Assembly: GCA_024235675.1 (NCBI GenBank)
Contig: JACKLZ010000004.1
Coordinates: 181,501-245,500, forward strand
Direction of reading: 5' to 3'
Source: Zoogloeaceae bacterium
GTDB taxonomy: Bacteria; Pseudomonadota; Gammaproteobacteria; Burkholderiales; Rhodocyclaceae
Length of the DNA: 64,000 bases
How positions within the stretch are numbered: position 1 is the first letter of the stretch; each line of letters begins with the position of its first letter. The notes beneath the pieces were generated by a model that did not search any database, was not told where the DNA came from, and saw only the letters and a list, made by a program, of their open reading frames with translations. Below, in pieces: positions 9,544 to 18,750 of this stretch. The position numbers and the translations under genes are program-made.

Positions 9544-10131
9544 ATGTCCACGCTTCGCCTCTTGGCTCTGTCCTTCGTCACATTGGTGCTGGTTGGCTGC
9601 GCGCACCCCATCGTGATTACCCCAGAACTACAATCAATAGATCGTAGCAGCGTGAAGCCGATCGACGCGACGGTCGCCTACTACATCACAGCTTCCGATC
9701 GCGAAAAGGAAGTCATCACACCCGGTGGTGGTGGCGACAAAGTTAAGTACTACCCTTACAAGGAACTTGAGCCGGCCCTGCAAAAGGTGCTGAATAATCT
9801 CTTCCGTTCGGTGAAGCGCCTTGATAATCCTAACGACGCGGGCTTCCTGCAGTCCAACGACATATCGTACGTCTTCCAGCCAGAAATTATCACAAACTCC
9901 AATTCGGATAGCGCTTTCACGTGGCCGCCTACCGAGTTCACTGTCGATCTGAACTGCATAGCGATCGATCGCAGCGGCAAAACGGTGTGGCAGAAGAGGA
10001 TAGCTGCCAAGGGTGAGGCATCGTTCTCAGAGTTCAAGTCAGACTTCTCCCTGTCAGCCAAGCGCGCGACCGAAATCGCATTCAAACAACTGCAAACCGA
10101 ACTCAACGCAGCGCCTGAGTTCCGCCGCTGA
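9544..10131 (+). CDS. Putative lipoprotein, second of a pair
   Basis: A 195-residue lipoprotein with signal MSTLRLLALSFVTLVLVGC. The mature part starts AHPIVITPEL, has a Gly-rich loop (VITPGGGGDKV) and a strand-rich domain. The ATG at 9544 is preferred because the signal peptide begins there; a TTG at 9514 is possible. Codon use in this pair is less GC-biased than in the flanking genes. Function is unknown; tandem arrangement with the preceding lipoprotein suggests a joint role at the outer membrane. Confidence 0.7.
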   Translation: MSTLRLLALSFVTLVLVGCAHPIVITPELQSIDRSSVKPIDATVAYYITASDREKEVITPGGGGDKVKYYPYKELEPALQKVLNNLFRSVKRLDNPNDAGFLQSNDISYVFQPEIITNSNSDSAFTWPPTEFTVDLNCIAIDRSGKTVWQKRIAAKGEASFSEFKSDFSLSAKRATEIAFKQLQTELNAAPEFRR

Positions 10132-10449
10132 CCCGGACCGGCTGACCCAACACTCGACGTTCCACAATTGCACGGCTGAATGTTGGGCTTCGCCGCGCTC
10201 AACCCAACCTACGGCAGATGACCGCTTCGGGTCGCGACGCGACTGACGACTCTTCGAATTCATTGCCTCAAAGCGGTCTGTGAGATTTCGCTTCCGGCAA
10301 GCGGTCACTCGTCATCGAGTGTTATCGACCCTGAAGCGATGCTCGACGCGCGCGATTTACCGCCTTGAAGCCGACGTTCGTACAGCCGTGATCGTTGCCG
10401 TGGCAAGTCATCTGAGCGCATCGCTCGCAAGTCCCCACGCCTGTGAAGA
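10132..10449. other. Intergenic region with a REP-like hairpin
   Basis: About 320 bp between convergent genes. It holds the GTTGGG hairpin described separately at 10182-10213 and nothing else that I can support. Confidence 0.5.
10182..10213. repeat. REP-like intergenic hairpin (GTTGGG type)
   Basis: GTTGGGCTTCGCCGCGCTCA followed by ACCCAACCTACG, with arms GTTGGG and CCCAAC. A near-identical copy lies at 58357-58388. This wording is a common dispersed intergenic hairpin in proteobacteria. Confidence 0.65.
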
Positions 10450-11253
10450 TCACGGCTTGGTGCCGACGATGACGTGCGCCGGCGCGTCGAACTCAAGCTG
10501 CCCCTTCGCGGTCACGTATCGGCCTAGAGCGCTTTGCGCCTCTGCGAGGATGTGCTGAATCTGGTCCTCCGCGAGTTCGACACCCATCACCGGCAACCAC
10601 CCTCTGAGGTCGGCTTCAACCATGGCCTTGATGCTGGGAAACCGAGCTCTGCCCTTCAGCGTCGTTATCGCCACCGACGGTAGCCCTGCACTCTCAAACA
10701 GTGCGGCCAGTGCTGTGCGATCGCCGAGTATAAATGGCGCGCGCAGCGCATCGGCCGCACGCTGTCCAGCGATTCTTTGTAGCAGGGCCACCTCATCCGG
10801 GTAAGCCGGCGAATTTTCAATCGAATCCCATACGGCGACGGCAAGTCGCCCGCCGGGTACCAGCACCCGCAGCATCTCGCACAAGGCTTGACGTCGATCA
10901 GCGAAGAACATCAGGCCAAACTGGCTGACAACGGCGTCGAAGCTCTGATCCGCGTACGGCAGCGACTCAGCGGCGCCTTGTCGCCACTCGACGGTGGGCG
11001 CATGCCGCTCTGCCACCACCAGCATGCCCGGCCCTGGGTCCAAACCTGCCACGAGGCCTTTTTCGCCAACGCGTTTTGCGGCATCTCGCGCGAGCACGCC
11101 CGTGCCGCAGGCGACGTCCAGAACGCGATCTCCTGGTCTAACAGTGACAGCGTCCAGTACTTGCTTGGTCCATTGCTGGAACAGCGCTGGGACGTGGAGC
11201 TGTTCGTAGGCCTCTGCGGCCACGATCTGATTTTCGAGGTCGAGTTCACTCAA
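10450..11253 (-). CDS. Class I SAM-dependent methyltransferase
   Basis: A 267-residue methyltransferase with Rossmann motif I VLDVACGTGVLARDAA, an acidic motif II in AGLDPGPGM, and motif IV region FDAVVSQFGLMFF followed by LRVLVPGGRLAVAVWDS. This order is typical of UbiE/Methyltransf_11-type enzymes acting on small molecules. A TTG start at 11253 is chosen because GGGAGA lies just upstream; an ATG 54 nt further up would add an unlikely hydrophobic tail. The substrate is unknown, and the gene has no operon partners. Confidence 0.8.
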   Translation of the reverse strand: MSELDLENQIVAAEAYEQLHVPALFQQWTKQVLDAVTVRPGDRVLDVACGTGVLARDAAKRVGEKGLVAGLDPGPGMLVVAERHAPTVEWRQGAAESLPYADQSFDAVVSQFGLMFFADRRQALCEMLRVLVPGGRLAVAVWDSIENSPAYPDEVALLQRIAGQRAADALRAPFILGDRTALAALFESAGLPSVAITTLKGRARFPSIKAMVEADLRGWLPVMGVELAEDQIQHILAEAQSALGRYVTAKGQLEFDAPAHVIVGTKP

Positions 11254-11638
11254 TTTCTGTCTCCCGATTGCCGTCAGACATACGAGCCAAACAGGCACCC
11301 ACGACATGGCGCCCTGACTGTGCGCCTAAACAATAGACCACCGGGTCGCCGCCGTCACCGCCTTGCCCCCCACGTTCAGCGACGTGCCGCAGACGGCCTT
11401 CGTTGACAACGTGTTCGATGTGATGGCATCTACGCTGCGAGCGTCGGCATCAGGCACGGCTGCACTGAAGACTCGGCGAATTCAGCCACATGGCCGCTAT
11501 GATCTTGAGCTCAGCGCTGCGGTTCGGGCAGGGCTCAAGGTCAAACACGGGAAATTCCGACCGGATCACCGACGGCGGGTCCTAGCCGATAGCCGACCCA
11601 AAACAATGAGGCGCGTTTGTTCTGGGTGGTCGTGTCGC
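11254..11638. other. Intergenic region with no supported gene
   Basis: About 385 bp between two minus-strand genes. I find no frame with a plausible start or protein-like composition and no clear hairpin. Confidence 0.4.
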
Positions 11639-13033
11639 TTAGCTACGGCGGCGACGCGCAAAGGCGCCGACCAGGCCGAGGCCGGCGAGCATCATGGCGT
11701 AGGTTTCGGGCTCGGGCACGGCAGTGATCATGATGGTGCGATCAATGCCGCTGCTCGGATGCTGGATGTTCACGTAGGCGACGTTGGGTTTGAACGCGTC
11801 GAAGTAAAGACCGCTCGGCTCGGCACCGGTGGTGCCCATGCTGGCCCAGCGGGAGAGGGATTCGGCGACGCCGTCCTTGTCGGCGTCGGTGGCCATCCAG
11901 ATGTCGGCGACACCGCCCGGCTGGTCTTCGATGATGTAGAAGTTGCCGGCGGCGTCGATGGCCAGGTTGTCGGGGCTGGTGAGGGCGGCGCCGACGGCGA
12001 GGCCGGTGGCGGCGTCGAGGGTGTTGCGGCTGGCGAAGCGTTTCATTTCGTTGGTGGCGAGGTTCATGGAGTACACCTCGTGGGTGCCGGTGGCGGTGAA
12101 GAGCATCAGCTCACTGCCGTTGTCCAGGGTGAGGATTTCCATGTCTTCGGGGCGGTTGTAGCCGGTGCCGCCGGCTTTGTCGGCGGAGGCGCGGCCGTCG
12201 ATTTCATTGGTGTTCAGTCGGGTGGTGACGCCGGCGATGTCGCCGCCGTTGACATCGGTGATGGCTTGCCACGAGACGATGCCGGTGTTGCCGTTGGCGG
12301 CCTTGGCGACAAAGGTCTGGCCGGCGGCGAAGTAGTCATTGCCGGAGGTGGCGTTGGGGTTGGCGGAGACGTATTTGTAGATGGCGCCGCTGCTGTTCTC
12401 ATCGACGAAGTAGAAGTTCTTGTTGTTGTCGAAGACCATGCCTTCGTGCGAGATGAGCGGTACGACGCTGTTGCGCTGGACAAGCTTGCCGGCGTCCTGG
12501 GTGGCGCTGACGGGGTTGGTGACTTCGAACAGGCGGCCGCCGCCGGGGCTGCCGCCGAAGTTTTCTTCGCCGGTCATCCAGCCGCCCCAGGGCGCCCAAC
12601 GGGAGGCGTCGCCGCGCTGCCAGTTTTGCGTGCCGACGGCCACGATGGTGGTGGTGCGCTTGGTGTAGTCGGATTCCCACAGGTCGATGCGCTGGGCGCC
12701 CGAGGCGGTGTTGGGGCCACCCGAGTTGCTCGGCTCGAAGGGCATGAACAGGTAGCGACCGGCGTCGGGGCCGCTGCGATTGGTGTCCATCATGTCCCAT
12801 ACGCCGGAGTTGCTTTGACCGAGGCTGAGTTGGGTGGCGCGGTCGGCGATGGTTTGCTGGGTCCAGTTCGGGTTGGCAAGTTTGAGGGGGGTGGCTTCGA
12901 GGGCGTCACCGACCGGAATCGGGGTGCCGTAGGATGAGGCCATCGGGCTGAAGTCGTCGAACTGGGTGGCGGCGGCAAAGGCTTGGGAACATGAGAACGC
13001 AGCAAATACGGCGAGGGCGATGGGCTTGACCAT
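11639..13033 (-). CDS. PhoX-like (DUF839) secreted protein with PEP-CTERM sorting tail
   Basis: A 464-residue exported protein. It has a cleavable signal peptide (ends SQAFA about residue 20), a beta-propeller-like body with motifs shared with PhoX/DUF839 proteins (WMTGEENFGG, HEGMVFDNNKNFYFVDENSSG, RPEDMEI), and a C-terminal PEP-CTERM tail: VPEPETYAMMLAGLGLVGAF followed by ARRRRS. The tail directs processing by an exosortase, usually linked to exopolysaccharide or biofilm export. PhoX relatives are calcium/iron phosphatases, but activity here is not proven. AAGGAA precedes the ATG. Confidence 0.85.
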   Translation of the reverse strand: MVKPIALAVFAAFSCSQAFAAATQFDDFSPMASSYGTPIPVGDALEATPLKLANPNWTQQTIADRATQLSLGQSNSGVWDMMDTNRSGPDAGRYLFMPFEPSNSGGPNTASGAQRIDLWESDYTKRTTTIVAVGTQNWQRGDASRWAPWGGWMTGEENFGGSPGGGRLFEVTNPVSATQDAGKLVQRNSVVPLISHEGMVFDNNKNFYFVDENSSGAIYKYVSANPNATSGNDYFAAGQTFVAKAANGNTGIVSWQAITDVNGGDIAGVTTRLNTNEIDGRASADKAGGTGYNRPEDMEILTLDNGSELMLFTATGTHEVYSMNLATNEMKRFASRNTLDAATGLAVGAALTSPDNLAIDAAGNFYIIEDQPGGVADIWMATDADKDGVAESLSRWASMGTTGAEPSGLYFDAFKPNVAYVNIQHPSSGIDRTIMITAVPEPETYAMMLAGLGLVGAFARRRRS

Positions 13034-13143
13034 GGCTATTCCTTGTTGGCTAGGTATTTTGTCGATGCCGGTTTGAATCCGGCTGAGCGTGATCCTAACG
13101 AGGGTGTATGACGTTCTCGTTATTGCGCCGTAGCGGGGCCGAT

Positions 13144-13185
13144 GGTGCGTGAACGCACCGGGCCACCCGAGTGGGGTGGCCCGGT
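13144..13185. terminator. Strong hairpin after fliN
   Basis: A 12-bp perfect stem ACCGGGCCACCC/GGGTGGCCCGGT (13157-13168 and 13174-13185) overlaps a second hairpin GGTGCGT-GA-ACGCACC (13144-13159). It lies just beyond the fliN stop and probably ends the flagellar transcript. No long T-run follows on the minus strand. Confidence 0.55.
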
Positions 13186-13204
13186 GTTTTGTGTGAGCTT
13201 TGCG

Positions 13205-13729
13205 TCAGTGTCGCAGCTTTCGCATGCGCTCGGCCGGGGTGATGATGTCGGTGAGGCGGATGCCGAATTTTTCATTCACCACCACGACTTCACCCTGGGC
13301 GATGAGTGTGCCATTGACCAGCACGTCCATGGGTTCGCCAGCCAGGCCGTCGAGCTCGACGACGGAGCCGTGTGCGAGCTGCAGCAGGTTGCGGATCGAC
13401 AGTTTGGTGCGGCCGAGTTCGACGGTGATCTGGACGGGGATGTCGAGAATCATGTCGAGGTCGTTGTTGGCGCCCCCGCTACTGCGCTCGGCGCCGAAGT
13501 CGGGGAAGACCTGGCTGGCCGGTTTGGCCTGGTAGGGGGATTCGCCTTCGGCGGCGGCAGCGGCTAGGTCGGCGGCAGCTTGTTCTTGCATGGCAGCGGC
13601 CCATGGGTCGTCTTCACCGTCAGCGGCGGTGTCGGTGTCTGGCTTGGCTTCGGCGTCGGATTGCTCTTCCATGGCGGAGGCCCAATCGTCGTCGGAGACC
13701 TGGTTTGCGTCGGTGTCGGTATCAGCCAT
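13205..13729 (-). CDS. fliN: Flagellar motor switch protein FliN
   Basis: C-ring protein of 174 residues. The C-terminal SpoA domain (about 90-172: LDMILDIPVQITVELGRT, then VVNEKFGIRLTDI) is canonical. The N-terminal extension carries the FliN motif WAxAMxEQ twice (DDDWASAMEEQ about residue 13 and DDPWAAAMQEQ about residue 41), separated by acidic spacer, which suggests an internal duplication. GGGAG precedes the start at 13729, which overlaps the fliM end by 8 nt. It is the last gene of the cluster. Confidence 0.93.
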   Translation of the reverse strand: MADTDTDANQVSDDDWASAMEEQSDAEAKPDTDTAADGEDDPWAAAMQEQAAADLAAAAAEGESPYQAKPASQVFPDFGAERSSGGANNDLDMILDIPVQITVELGRTKLSIRNLLQLAHGSVVELDGLAGEPMDVLVNGTLIAQGEVVVVNEKFGIRLTDIITPAERMRKLRH

Positions 13730-14732
13730 TGCGTGCTCCCGATGGCAGGGTGTCAGAGTTGTCGTCGGCGGCAATCATCCGCTCGACCTTGATGGCGTAT
13801 TGCCCGCTGTGGACGCCGTAGTGGCCTTCGAGCACCGGCACGCCATCGACTTCGGCCCGGACCATTTCTTCTACGTCGAGGGGGATGACATCGCCCACGC
13901 GCATGTTGACGATGTCGCGCAGCGACACGGTGGCGTGTCCCAGATTGCAGGTGAGTTTGACCTCGGCAGTCTTCAACTGCTTGGTCATGGTGCCGATCCA
14001 GCGCTTGTCTTGCGTGATGTGATCGCTCTGCATGGTCGAGTAGAGCGTTTCGCGGATGGGCTCGAGCATGGAGTAGGGGAAGCACACGTGCATGTCGGCC
14101 TGCGCGCCGCCCATCTCGAGCGAGAACACGGTCGACACCACGATCTCGGAGGGGGTCGCGATGTTGGCAAACTGCGAGTTCATCTCCGAGCGCAGGAATT
14201 CGAGCTTGAGGGCGTAGACCGGCGCCCAGGCGCGCTCGTATTCGGCAAATACCGTATCGAGCATGCCCATGATGATGCGCTGCTCGGTGGCGGTGAAGTC
14301 GCGGCCTTCGACACGTGTGTGAAAACGCCCGTCGCCGCCGAACATGTTGTCGACCACCAGAAACACGAGGTTCGGGTCGAACACGATCAGGCCGGTGCCG
14401 CGCAGCGGTTTGGCGGTGACCAGGTTGAGGTTGGTGGGCACCACCAGGTTGCGCACGAATTCGCTGTATTTTTGCACCTTGATCGTGCCGACCGAGATCT
14501 CGGTGCTGCGGTGCATGTAGTTGAACAGACCAATACGCAGGTAACGGGCGAAGCGCTCGTTGATGAGCTCCATGGTGGGCATGCGCCCACGCACGATGCG
14601 CTCCTGCGTGCCCAGGTTGTAGGCACGAACGCCGCTACCGTCGCCTTCGTCGGCTTCGGTTTCCTCGACTTCCCCGGTGACGCCACGCAATAGCGCGTCG
14701 ACTTCGTCCTGGGAGAGAAAATCCGATGACAT
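13722..14732 (-). CDS. fliM: Flagellar motor switch protein FliM
   Basis: C-ring protein of 336 residues that binds phospho-CheY. The N-terminal CheY-binding peptide LSQDEVDALLRGV (about residues 5-17) is intact. A central CheC-like domain (GTGLIVFDPNLVFLVVDNMFGG) and a C-terminal SpoA domain (GHATVSLRDIVNMRVGDVIPL) follow. Length matches the family. It lies 21 bp after fliL and overlaps fliN by 8 nt. Confidence 0.95.
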   Translation of the reverse strand: MSSDFLSQDEVDALLRGVTGEVEETEADEGDGSGVRAYNLGTQERIVRGRMPTMELINERFARYLRIGLFNYMHRSTEISVGTIKVQKYSEFVRNLVVPTNLNLVTAKPLRGTGLIVFDPNLVFLVVDNMFGGDGRFHTRVEGRDFTATEQRIIMGMLDTVFAEYERAWAPVYALKLEFLRSEMNSQFANIATPSEIVVSTVFSLEMGGAQADMHVCFPYSMLEPIRETLYSTMQSDHITQDKRWIGTMTKQLKTAEVKLTCNLGHATVSLRDIVNMRVGDVIPLDVEEMVRAEVDGVPVLEGHYGVHSGQYAIKVERMIAADDNSDTLPSGARNG

Positions 14733-14753
14733 GGTCTGGGCTGTCCTTTGGCC

Positions 14754-15311
14754 TTACTGCACGATCAGCGAGTTGAAGAGCACTGACACGATCGGGCCCC
14801 ATGGGGCTTTGTCGCGCTTTCGATCACTGTCGCGGGGTTTGTCGAATCCGAGCACATAGTTGGTGCGGACCATGATTTCATCTGCCAGTATTTCGCGACC
14901 CTCGACGGTGGCGATTTCCGACGGCAGTTTGCTCGACAGCAGCAGATTCACCTCATGCCGGATCTCGGGCATGTAGACCTTGAGCTGGTCGGCAATGGTT
15001 TGATCGACCACCTTGAGCACCAGCACCACCTGGAGATAGTGGCTGCCTTCTTCTGGCGCAAGGTTCACGGTGAAGGGGTCGAGATTGACGAAGGTGGGCG
15101 GCTTGGAGGTATCCATGGTGAGCTTTGGGGCCTCGGGTTCATGCGCTTCTTCGCCGTGGTCGCCCTTCTTCTTGCCCAGCAGCAAAAACGCTGCGGCGCC
15201 ACCGGCAATCACAAGCAGCAACACCACCACGAGAATGATGATCAGCATTTTCTTGCTTTTCTTGGGAGGGGCTTCACCTTCCGCAGGGGGCGTGGCGGGT
15301 GCTTTCGACAT
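14754..15311 (-). CDS. fliL: Flagellar basal body-associated protein FliL
   Basis: Single-pass inner-membrane protein of 185 residues that stabilises the stator around the MS ring. The order is a cytoplasmic Lys-rich N terminus, one transmembrane helix (about residues 24-46, MLIIILVVVLLLVIAGGAAA), a charged linker, and a periplasmic FliL domain (FVNLDPFTVNLAPEEGSHYL onwards). A candidate sigma54 promoter lies in the 95-bp gap upstream, so fliLMN may also be transcribed separately from fliFGHIJK. Confidence 0.93.
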   Translation of the reverse strand: MSKAPATPPAEGEAPPKKSKKMLIIILVVVLLLVIAGGAAAFLLLGKKKGDHGEEAHEPEAPKLTMDTSKPPTFVNLDPFTVNLAPEEGSHYLQVVLVLKVVDQTIADQLKVYMPEIRHEVNLLLSSKLPSEIATVEGREILADEIMVRTNYVLGFDKPRDSDRKRDKAPWGPIVSVLFNSLIVQ

Positions 15312-15355
15312 GCGTCAATCTCCAGTTACGACGGCTTCATTATCGATCACACATT

Positions 15356-15370
15356 GCGCCGCACATGCCA
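15356..15370 (-). promoter_or_regulatory. Candidate sigma54 promoter for fliLMN
   Basis: On the minus strand TGGCATGTGCGGCGC keeps the GG-N10-GC spacing of a -24/-12 promoter, 45 bp upstream of fliL. The -24 half is good; the -12 half (GCGC rather than TTGC) is weak. Confidence 0.4.
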
Positions 15371-15406
15371 CGAATAGCGGTGACAGATGCCCGCTATTCC
15401 GCGCCC

Positions 15407-16729
15407 TCAGGCGAATGTGTCGATCATTCCTTCGCCGCGCTGCAGCCAGGGGCCGCTGCGTGACATCAAATTTTCCTGCGTTGTTTCGATTCCGCGCGTG
15501 TTACCTGCGCGGCCTTGTCCGTGCCCTGTTTCGCCGTTGCTGTCCCGTGCTGTGGTGTTAACGTTGCTGTCGGTCAGCGTGACGCCGGCTTGTTCGAGCA
15601 TTTCGCGCAGGCGCGGCATGGCTTGCTCAAGCGCTTCGCGCGCCGCCGGCGTGGCAGCGGTGAACTGGGCGGTGGTGGTGTCACCGGTGACGGTGAGCGA
15701 GATCTCCAGTTTGCCCAGATGCGGCGGGGTGAGAATCAGCTCGGCCTTGCTGCTGTTCTGGCCCACCAGCCACAGCACCCGATTGCCCACGGCATCACCC
15801 CAGGTGGCGTCGCTGGCCGGGGTGCCGACATGAATGGGCAATGCACCTTGCGTGGCTTGCGGGCGATCGGCCGCGGGCACGTGCACGCCACCCATGGCGG
15901 CGTTCAGTGCGGCATTGCCCGTCGTGCCCGGCACGCTGGGCGATTCGGCCGAGAATGCGCCCACGCGGTTGCCGCGCGCTGCGGTGTTGGCCGCCAGCAA
16001 TTCGGCGAAGCGGCCCGGGCGCGATTGTGCGGCGGGGGCCGTGGTCGGGGTCTCGTCGGTTTGAGCGGCGGTCAGTCCGGTGCTGGCTTCGGCGGTATTG
16101 GCGGCTGTTCTGGCTTGACCCGGGTTGCCAGCCAGCTGGCTCATGTCACCGCGTGGGGCGCGCGCTTGTGTCGGCTGATCGGCGGTGTCGATATCCATGC
16201 CTGGTGTCGCCTCGGCGGCGCTTGCCGTCGCGGCGGCAAGCGCTGCCGGTGTGGCGGCAAGCGCTGCCGCAGGGTTTGCCGTCGGCGCCGTGTTGGCCGG
16301 GTCGCCGCTGGCGGTGGTGAGTTCGGACTCGGTGTCGGTGGCTGCTGCCGCCGAACTCGTGCTTGCGGTGGCGGTAGCGGCTGTGTCGCTTGTGCTTTGC
16401 GCGCTGGCGGCGGCGTCGGTGCTCTCGCCGGCCTCGGTGTCCTTCGGCTTGGCGGGCGCTGTGTTCTGGCGGGCTTCGGCCGGTGCCGCGGGCCTGGCTG
16501 GCGCGTGCGCGCTGCGTGTGGGCTCTGGCGTGGCGGAGCGTCGGGCTGCGGCGCGCTCGGCACTGCGGTCAACAGGGCGCTCGGGCGCCTTCATTTTCTG
16601 GTCGAGCGTGCGGGAGAAAGCGTCGTTCTGGGCACCGGCGTCGACCGGGCTGCGCTCGCGTGCGGACGCGTTTCGCGCCGGGGCGGAGCTGAGCAACTGC
16701 AACAGGGAGGAATTCGCCATTTCAGGCAT
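15407..16729 (-). CDS. fliK: Flagellar hook-length control protein FliK
   Basis: Secreted molecular ruler of 440 residues that sets hook length and switches export specificity. The N-terminal 300 residues are Ala/Thr/Pro-rich and low-complexity, as in FliK proteins. The C-terminal Flg_hook domain (about 320-420) contains LGKLEISLTVTGDTTTAQFT and REALEQAMPRLREMLEQAG. It lies between fliJ and fliL in the standard order. Confidence 0.9.
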   Translation of the reverse strand: MPEMANSSLLQLLSSAPARNASARERSPVDAGAQNDAFSRTLDQKMKAPERPVDRSAERAAARRSATPEPTRSAHAPARPAAPAEARQNTAPAKPKDTEAGESTDAAASAQSTSDTAATATASTSSAAAATDTESELTTASGDPANTAPTANPAAALAATPAALAAATASAAEATPGMDIDTADQPTQARAPRGDMSQLAGNPGQARTAANTAEASTGLTAAQTDETPTTAPAAQSRPGRFAELLAANTAARGNRVGAFSAESPSVPGTTGNAALNAAMGGVHVPAADRPQATQGALPIHVGTPASDATWGDAVGNRVLWLVGQNSSKAELILTPPHLGKLEISLTVTGDTTTAQFTAATPAAREALEQAMPRLREMLEQAGVTLTDSNVNTTARDSNGETGHGQGRAGNTRGIETTQENLMSRSGPWLQRGEGMIDTFA

Positions 16730-16787
16730 CGCCGTCTTCCTTAAGTGGAATGTTCAGGCGATCTGTTGCAAGCCCCGTGCCAGTGGC

Positions 16788-17237
16788 TCAGCTGTCCGAG
16801 TGGCGATCCCGATGTTGCTTGCTGGCGTGCTCGTCGGTTGCGTGTTGCTCGCGGCGAGACTCGGTGCGCGCTTCCTTGGCCACATGGCGTTGGGACAGCG
16901 TATCGAAGGCTTTTACCTTGTTGCGCTGATCCATCCATGCCTTCTGGCCATGGGCCGTACTTTTGCGTGCCTGTTCGACGACTGCGCGTTGGGCGCTGAC
17001 GGCTTCATCCAGCTTGTTGATGAACAGGCTGAAGTTACGCCATGCGTCCGGTCCGATTCCCTCGCTGCAGGCTTCCTGGAAGCGCTGCTGGTATTCGGCG
17101 CGGTAGTTTTCGAGCAGTTCGAGCTTTCGACAGTCCTCGGTTTCACCGGCAATCAATTCACCCAGACGGCGCGCGGCGCCATCCATGCGGTTGTTTGCCA
17201 GGTCCAGCAGGGGCTGCAACGGAAACGTCTTGCTCAT
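16788..17237 (-). CDS. fliJ: Flagellar export chaperone FliJ
   Basis: Coiled-coil component (149 aa) of the flagellar type III export ATPase complex. The protein is almost wholly helical and charged, starting MSKTFPLQPLLDLANNRMD, with heptad-like repeats to about residue 125 and a His/Arg/Ser-rich tail. Identification rests on length, composition and position between fliI and fliK. Confidence 0.88.
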   Translation of the reverse strand: MSKTFPLQPLLDLANNRMDGAARRLGELIAGETEDCRKLELLENYRAEYQQRFQEACSEGIGPDAWRNFSLFINKLDEAVSAQRAVVEQARKSTAHGQKAWMDQRNKVKAFDTLSQRHVAKEARTESRREQHATDEHASKQHRDRHSDS

Positions 17238-17346
17238 CCACGTTCTCCGATGCGCGGTCGGCGCTGTGCGCTTTCCGCAACAGGGCTTACGGTTCGGGGG
17301 GCGAAATCTTTAGGGGCTGATTCCATCCCGGGTGATGAGATAAGTA

Positions 17347-18750
17347 TCACACCTCGTCTCCAAAGAGTGTGTGCAAGTTTGCCACGGCGGCGTCGAATCC
17401 TTCGCGTTCATCGATGCCTTGCTGGAGGAAGGCTTCGAGGGCCGGATAGGCCTCGACGGCCTGGTCGAGCACCGGATCGGAGCCGGCCTGGTAGGCGCCG
17501 ACGGCGATCAGGTCGCGTGAGCGCTGGTAGCGTGAGAACAGCAGCTTGAAGCGGCGCACATGCTCGAAGTGGCTGGGTTTGACCAGGTTGTGCATGGCGC
17601 GGCTGATGGATTGCTCGATGTCGATGGCGGGGTAGTGGCCCTGATCGGCGAGTGTGCGCGAGAGCACGATGTGGCCGTCGAGAATGGCGCGGGCGGCGTC
17701 GGCGATGGGGTCTTGCTGGTCGTCGCCTTCAGTCAGCACGGTGTAGAAGGCGGTGATCGAGCCGCCTTCGTCCGGCCCGTTGCCGGCGCGTTCGACCAGC
17801 GCCGGCAGGCGGGCGAACACCGACGGCGGATAGCCGCGCGTGACCGGCGGCTCGCCGATGGCGAGGGCGATCTCGCGCTGGGCCATGGCGTAGCGGGTGA
17901 GCGAGTCCATGATCAGCAGCACTTGCTTGCCCTGGTCGCGGAAGTATTCGGCAATGGTGGTGGCGTAGGCGGCGCCTTGCAGGCGCATCAGCGGGCTGGT
18001 GTCGGCCGGTGCGGCCACCACGACCGAGCGGGCACGGCCTTCGGCGCCGAGGTTCTGCTCTATGAATTCCTTTACCTCGCGGCCCCGTTCGCCGATCAGC
18101 CCGACCACGATCACGTCGGCTTTGGTGTAACGGGCCATCATGCCGATGAGTACCGATTTACCCACACCGGAGCCGGCGAACAAGCCCATCCGCTGGCCAC
18201 GGCCGACGGTGAGCAAGGCGTTGATGGCGCGGATGCCGACGTCGAGCGACTGGGTGATCGGCGCGCGTTGCAGCGGGTTGATCGGGCGGCTCTGGAGCGA
18301 GCGGGTGTCTTCGGTGTCGATGGGGCCGAGGCCGTCGAGTGGGCGGCCGGCGCCGTCGACCACGCGGCCGAGCAGTGAGTCGTCGATCGGCAGGTGCTTG
18401 GCGCGGTCGGAGGCGCGGCGGCGCGGCACGGTGCGTTGGCCGGCGACGAGGCGCGGTTGCACGGGCTCGATCGGCAGCACTTGCGCGCCGGGGGCGAGGC
18501 CGAAGATGTCATCGGTCGGCATCATGAAAATGCGCTCGCCATGAAAGCCGACCACTTCGGCTTCCACCGAGCCGCCCCCCGGGACCACGATGCGGCAGCC
18601 TGAGCCCAGCGACAGTTTGAGCCCGGCCGCTTCCATGACCAGCCCGTTGATGCGGGTGAGCCGGCCGGAGAGCTGGAAGGGGCTGTTGGCGGCGGCCAGA
18701 CGCTTGCCGTCGGCCAGCACATGGCGCCAGGTTTCGGTATGGCGTTCCAT
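17347..18750 (-). CDS. fliI: Flagellum-specific ATP synthase FliI
   Basis: Export ATPase (467 aa) related to F1-beta. The Walker A motif GSGVGKS is at residues 193-199 and the Walker B region reads KQVLLIMDSLTRYAMAQRE. The N-terminal beta-barrel domain and C-terminal helical domain are complete. Its ATG overlaps the fliH stop as TGATG, so translation is coupled. A 109-bp gap separates it from fliJ. Confidence 0.96.
   Translation of the reverse strand: MERHTETWRHVLADGKRLAAANSPFQLSGRLTRINGLVMEAAGLKLSLGSGCRIVVPGGGSVEAEVVGFHGERIFMMPTDDIFGLAPGAQVLPIEPVQPRLVAGQRTVPRRRASDRAKHLPIDDSLLGRVVDGAGRPLDGLGPIDTEDTRSLQSRPINPLQRAPITQSLDVGIRAINALLTVGRGQRMGLFAGSGVGKSVLIGMMARYTKADVIVVGLIGERGREVKEFIEQNLGAEGRARSVVVAAPADTSPLMRLQGAAYATTIAEYFRDQGKQVLLIMDSLTRYAMAQREIALAIGEPPVTRGYPPSVFARLPALVERAGNGPDEGGSITAFYTVLTEGDDQQDPIADAARAILDGHIVLSRTLADQGHYPAIDIEQSISRAMHNLVKPSHFEHVRRFKLLFSRYQRSRDLIAVGAYQAGSDPVLDQAVEAYPALEAFLQQGIDEREGFDAAVANLHTLFGDEV

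Noticed and set aside
11363..12937. 524-codon plus-strand open frame
   Set aside because: Antisense to the PEP-CTERM gene, Gly/Val/Ala repeats, no ribosome binding site.
15515..16744. 409-codon plus-strand frame, Gly/Arg/Cys-rich
   Set aside because: Shadow of the low-complexity fliK gene on the opposite strand.
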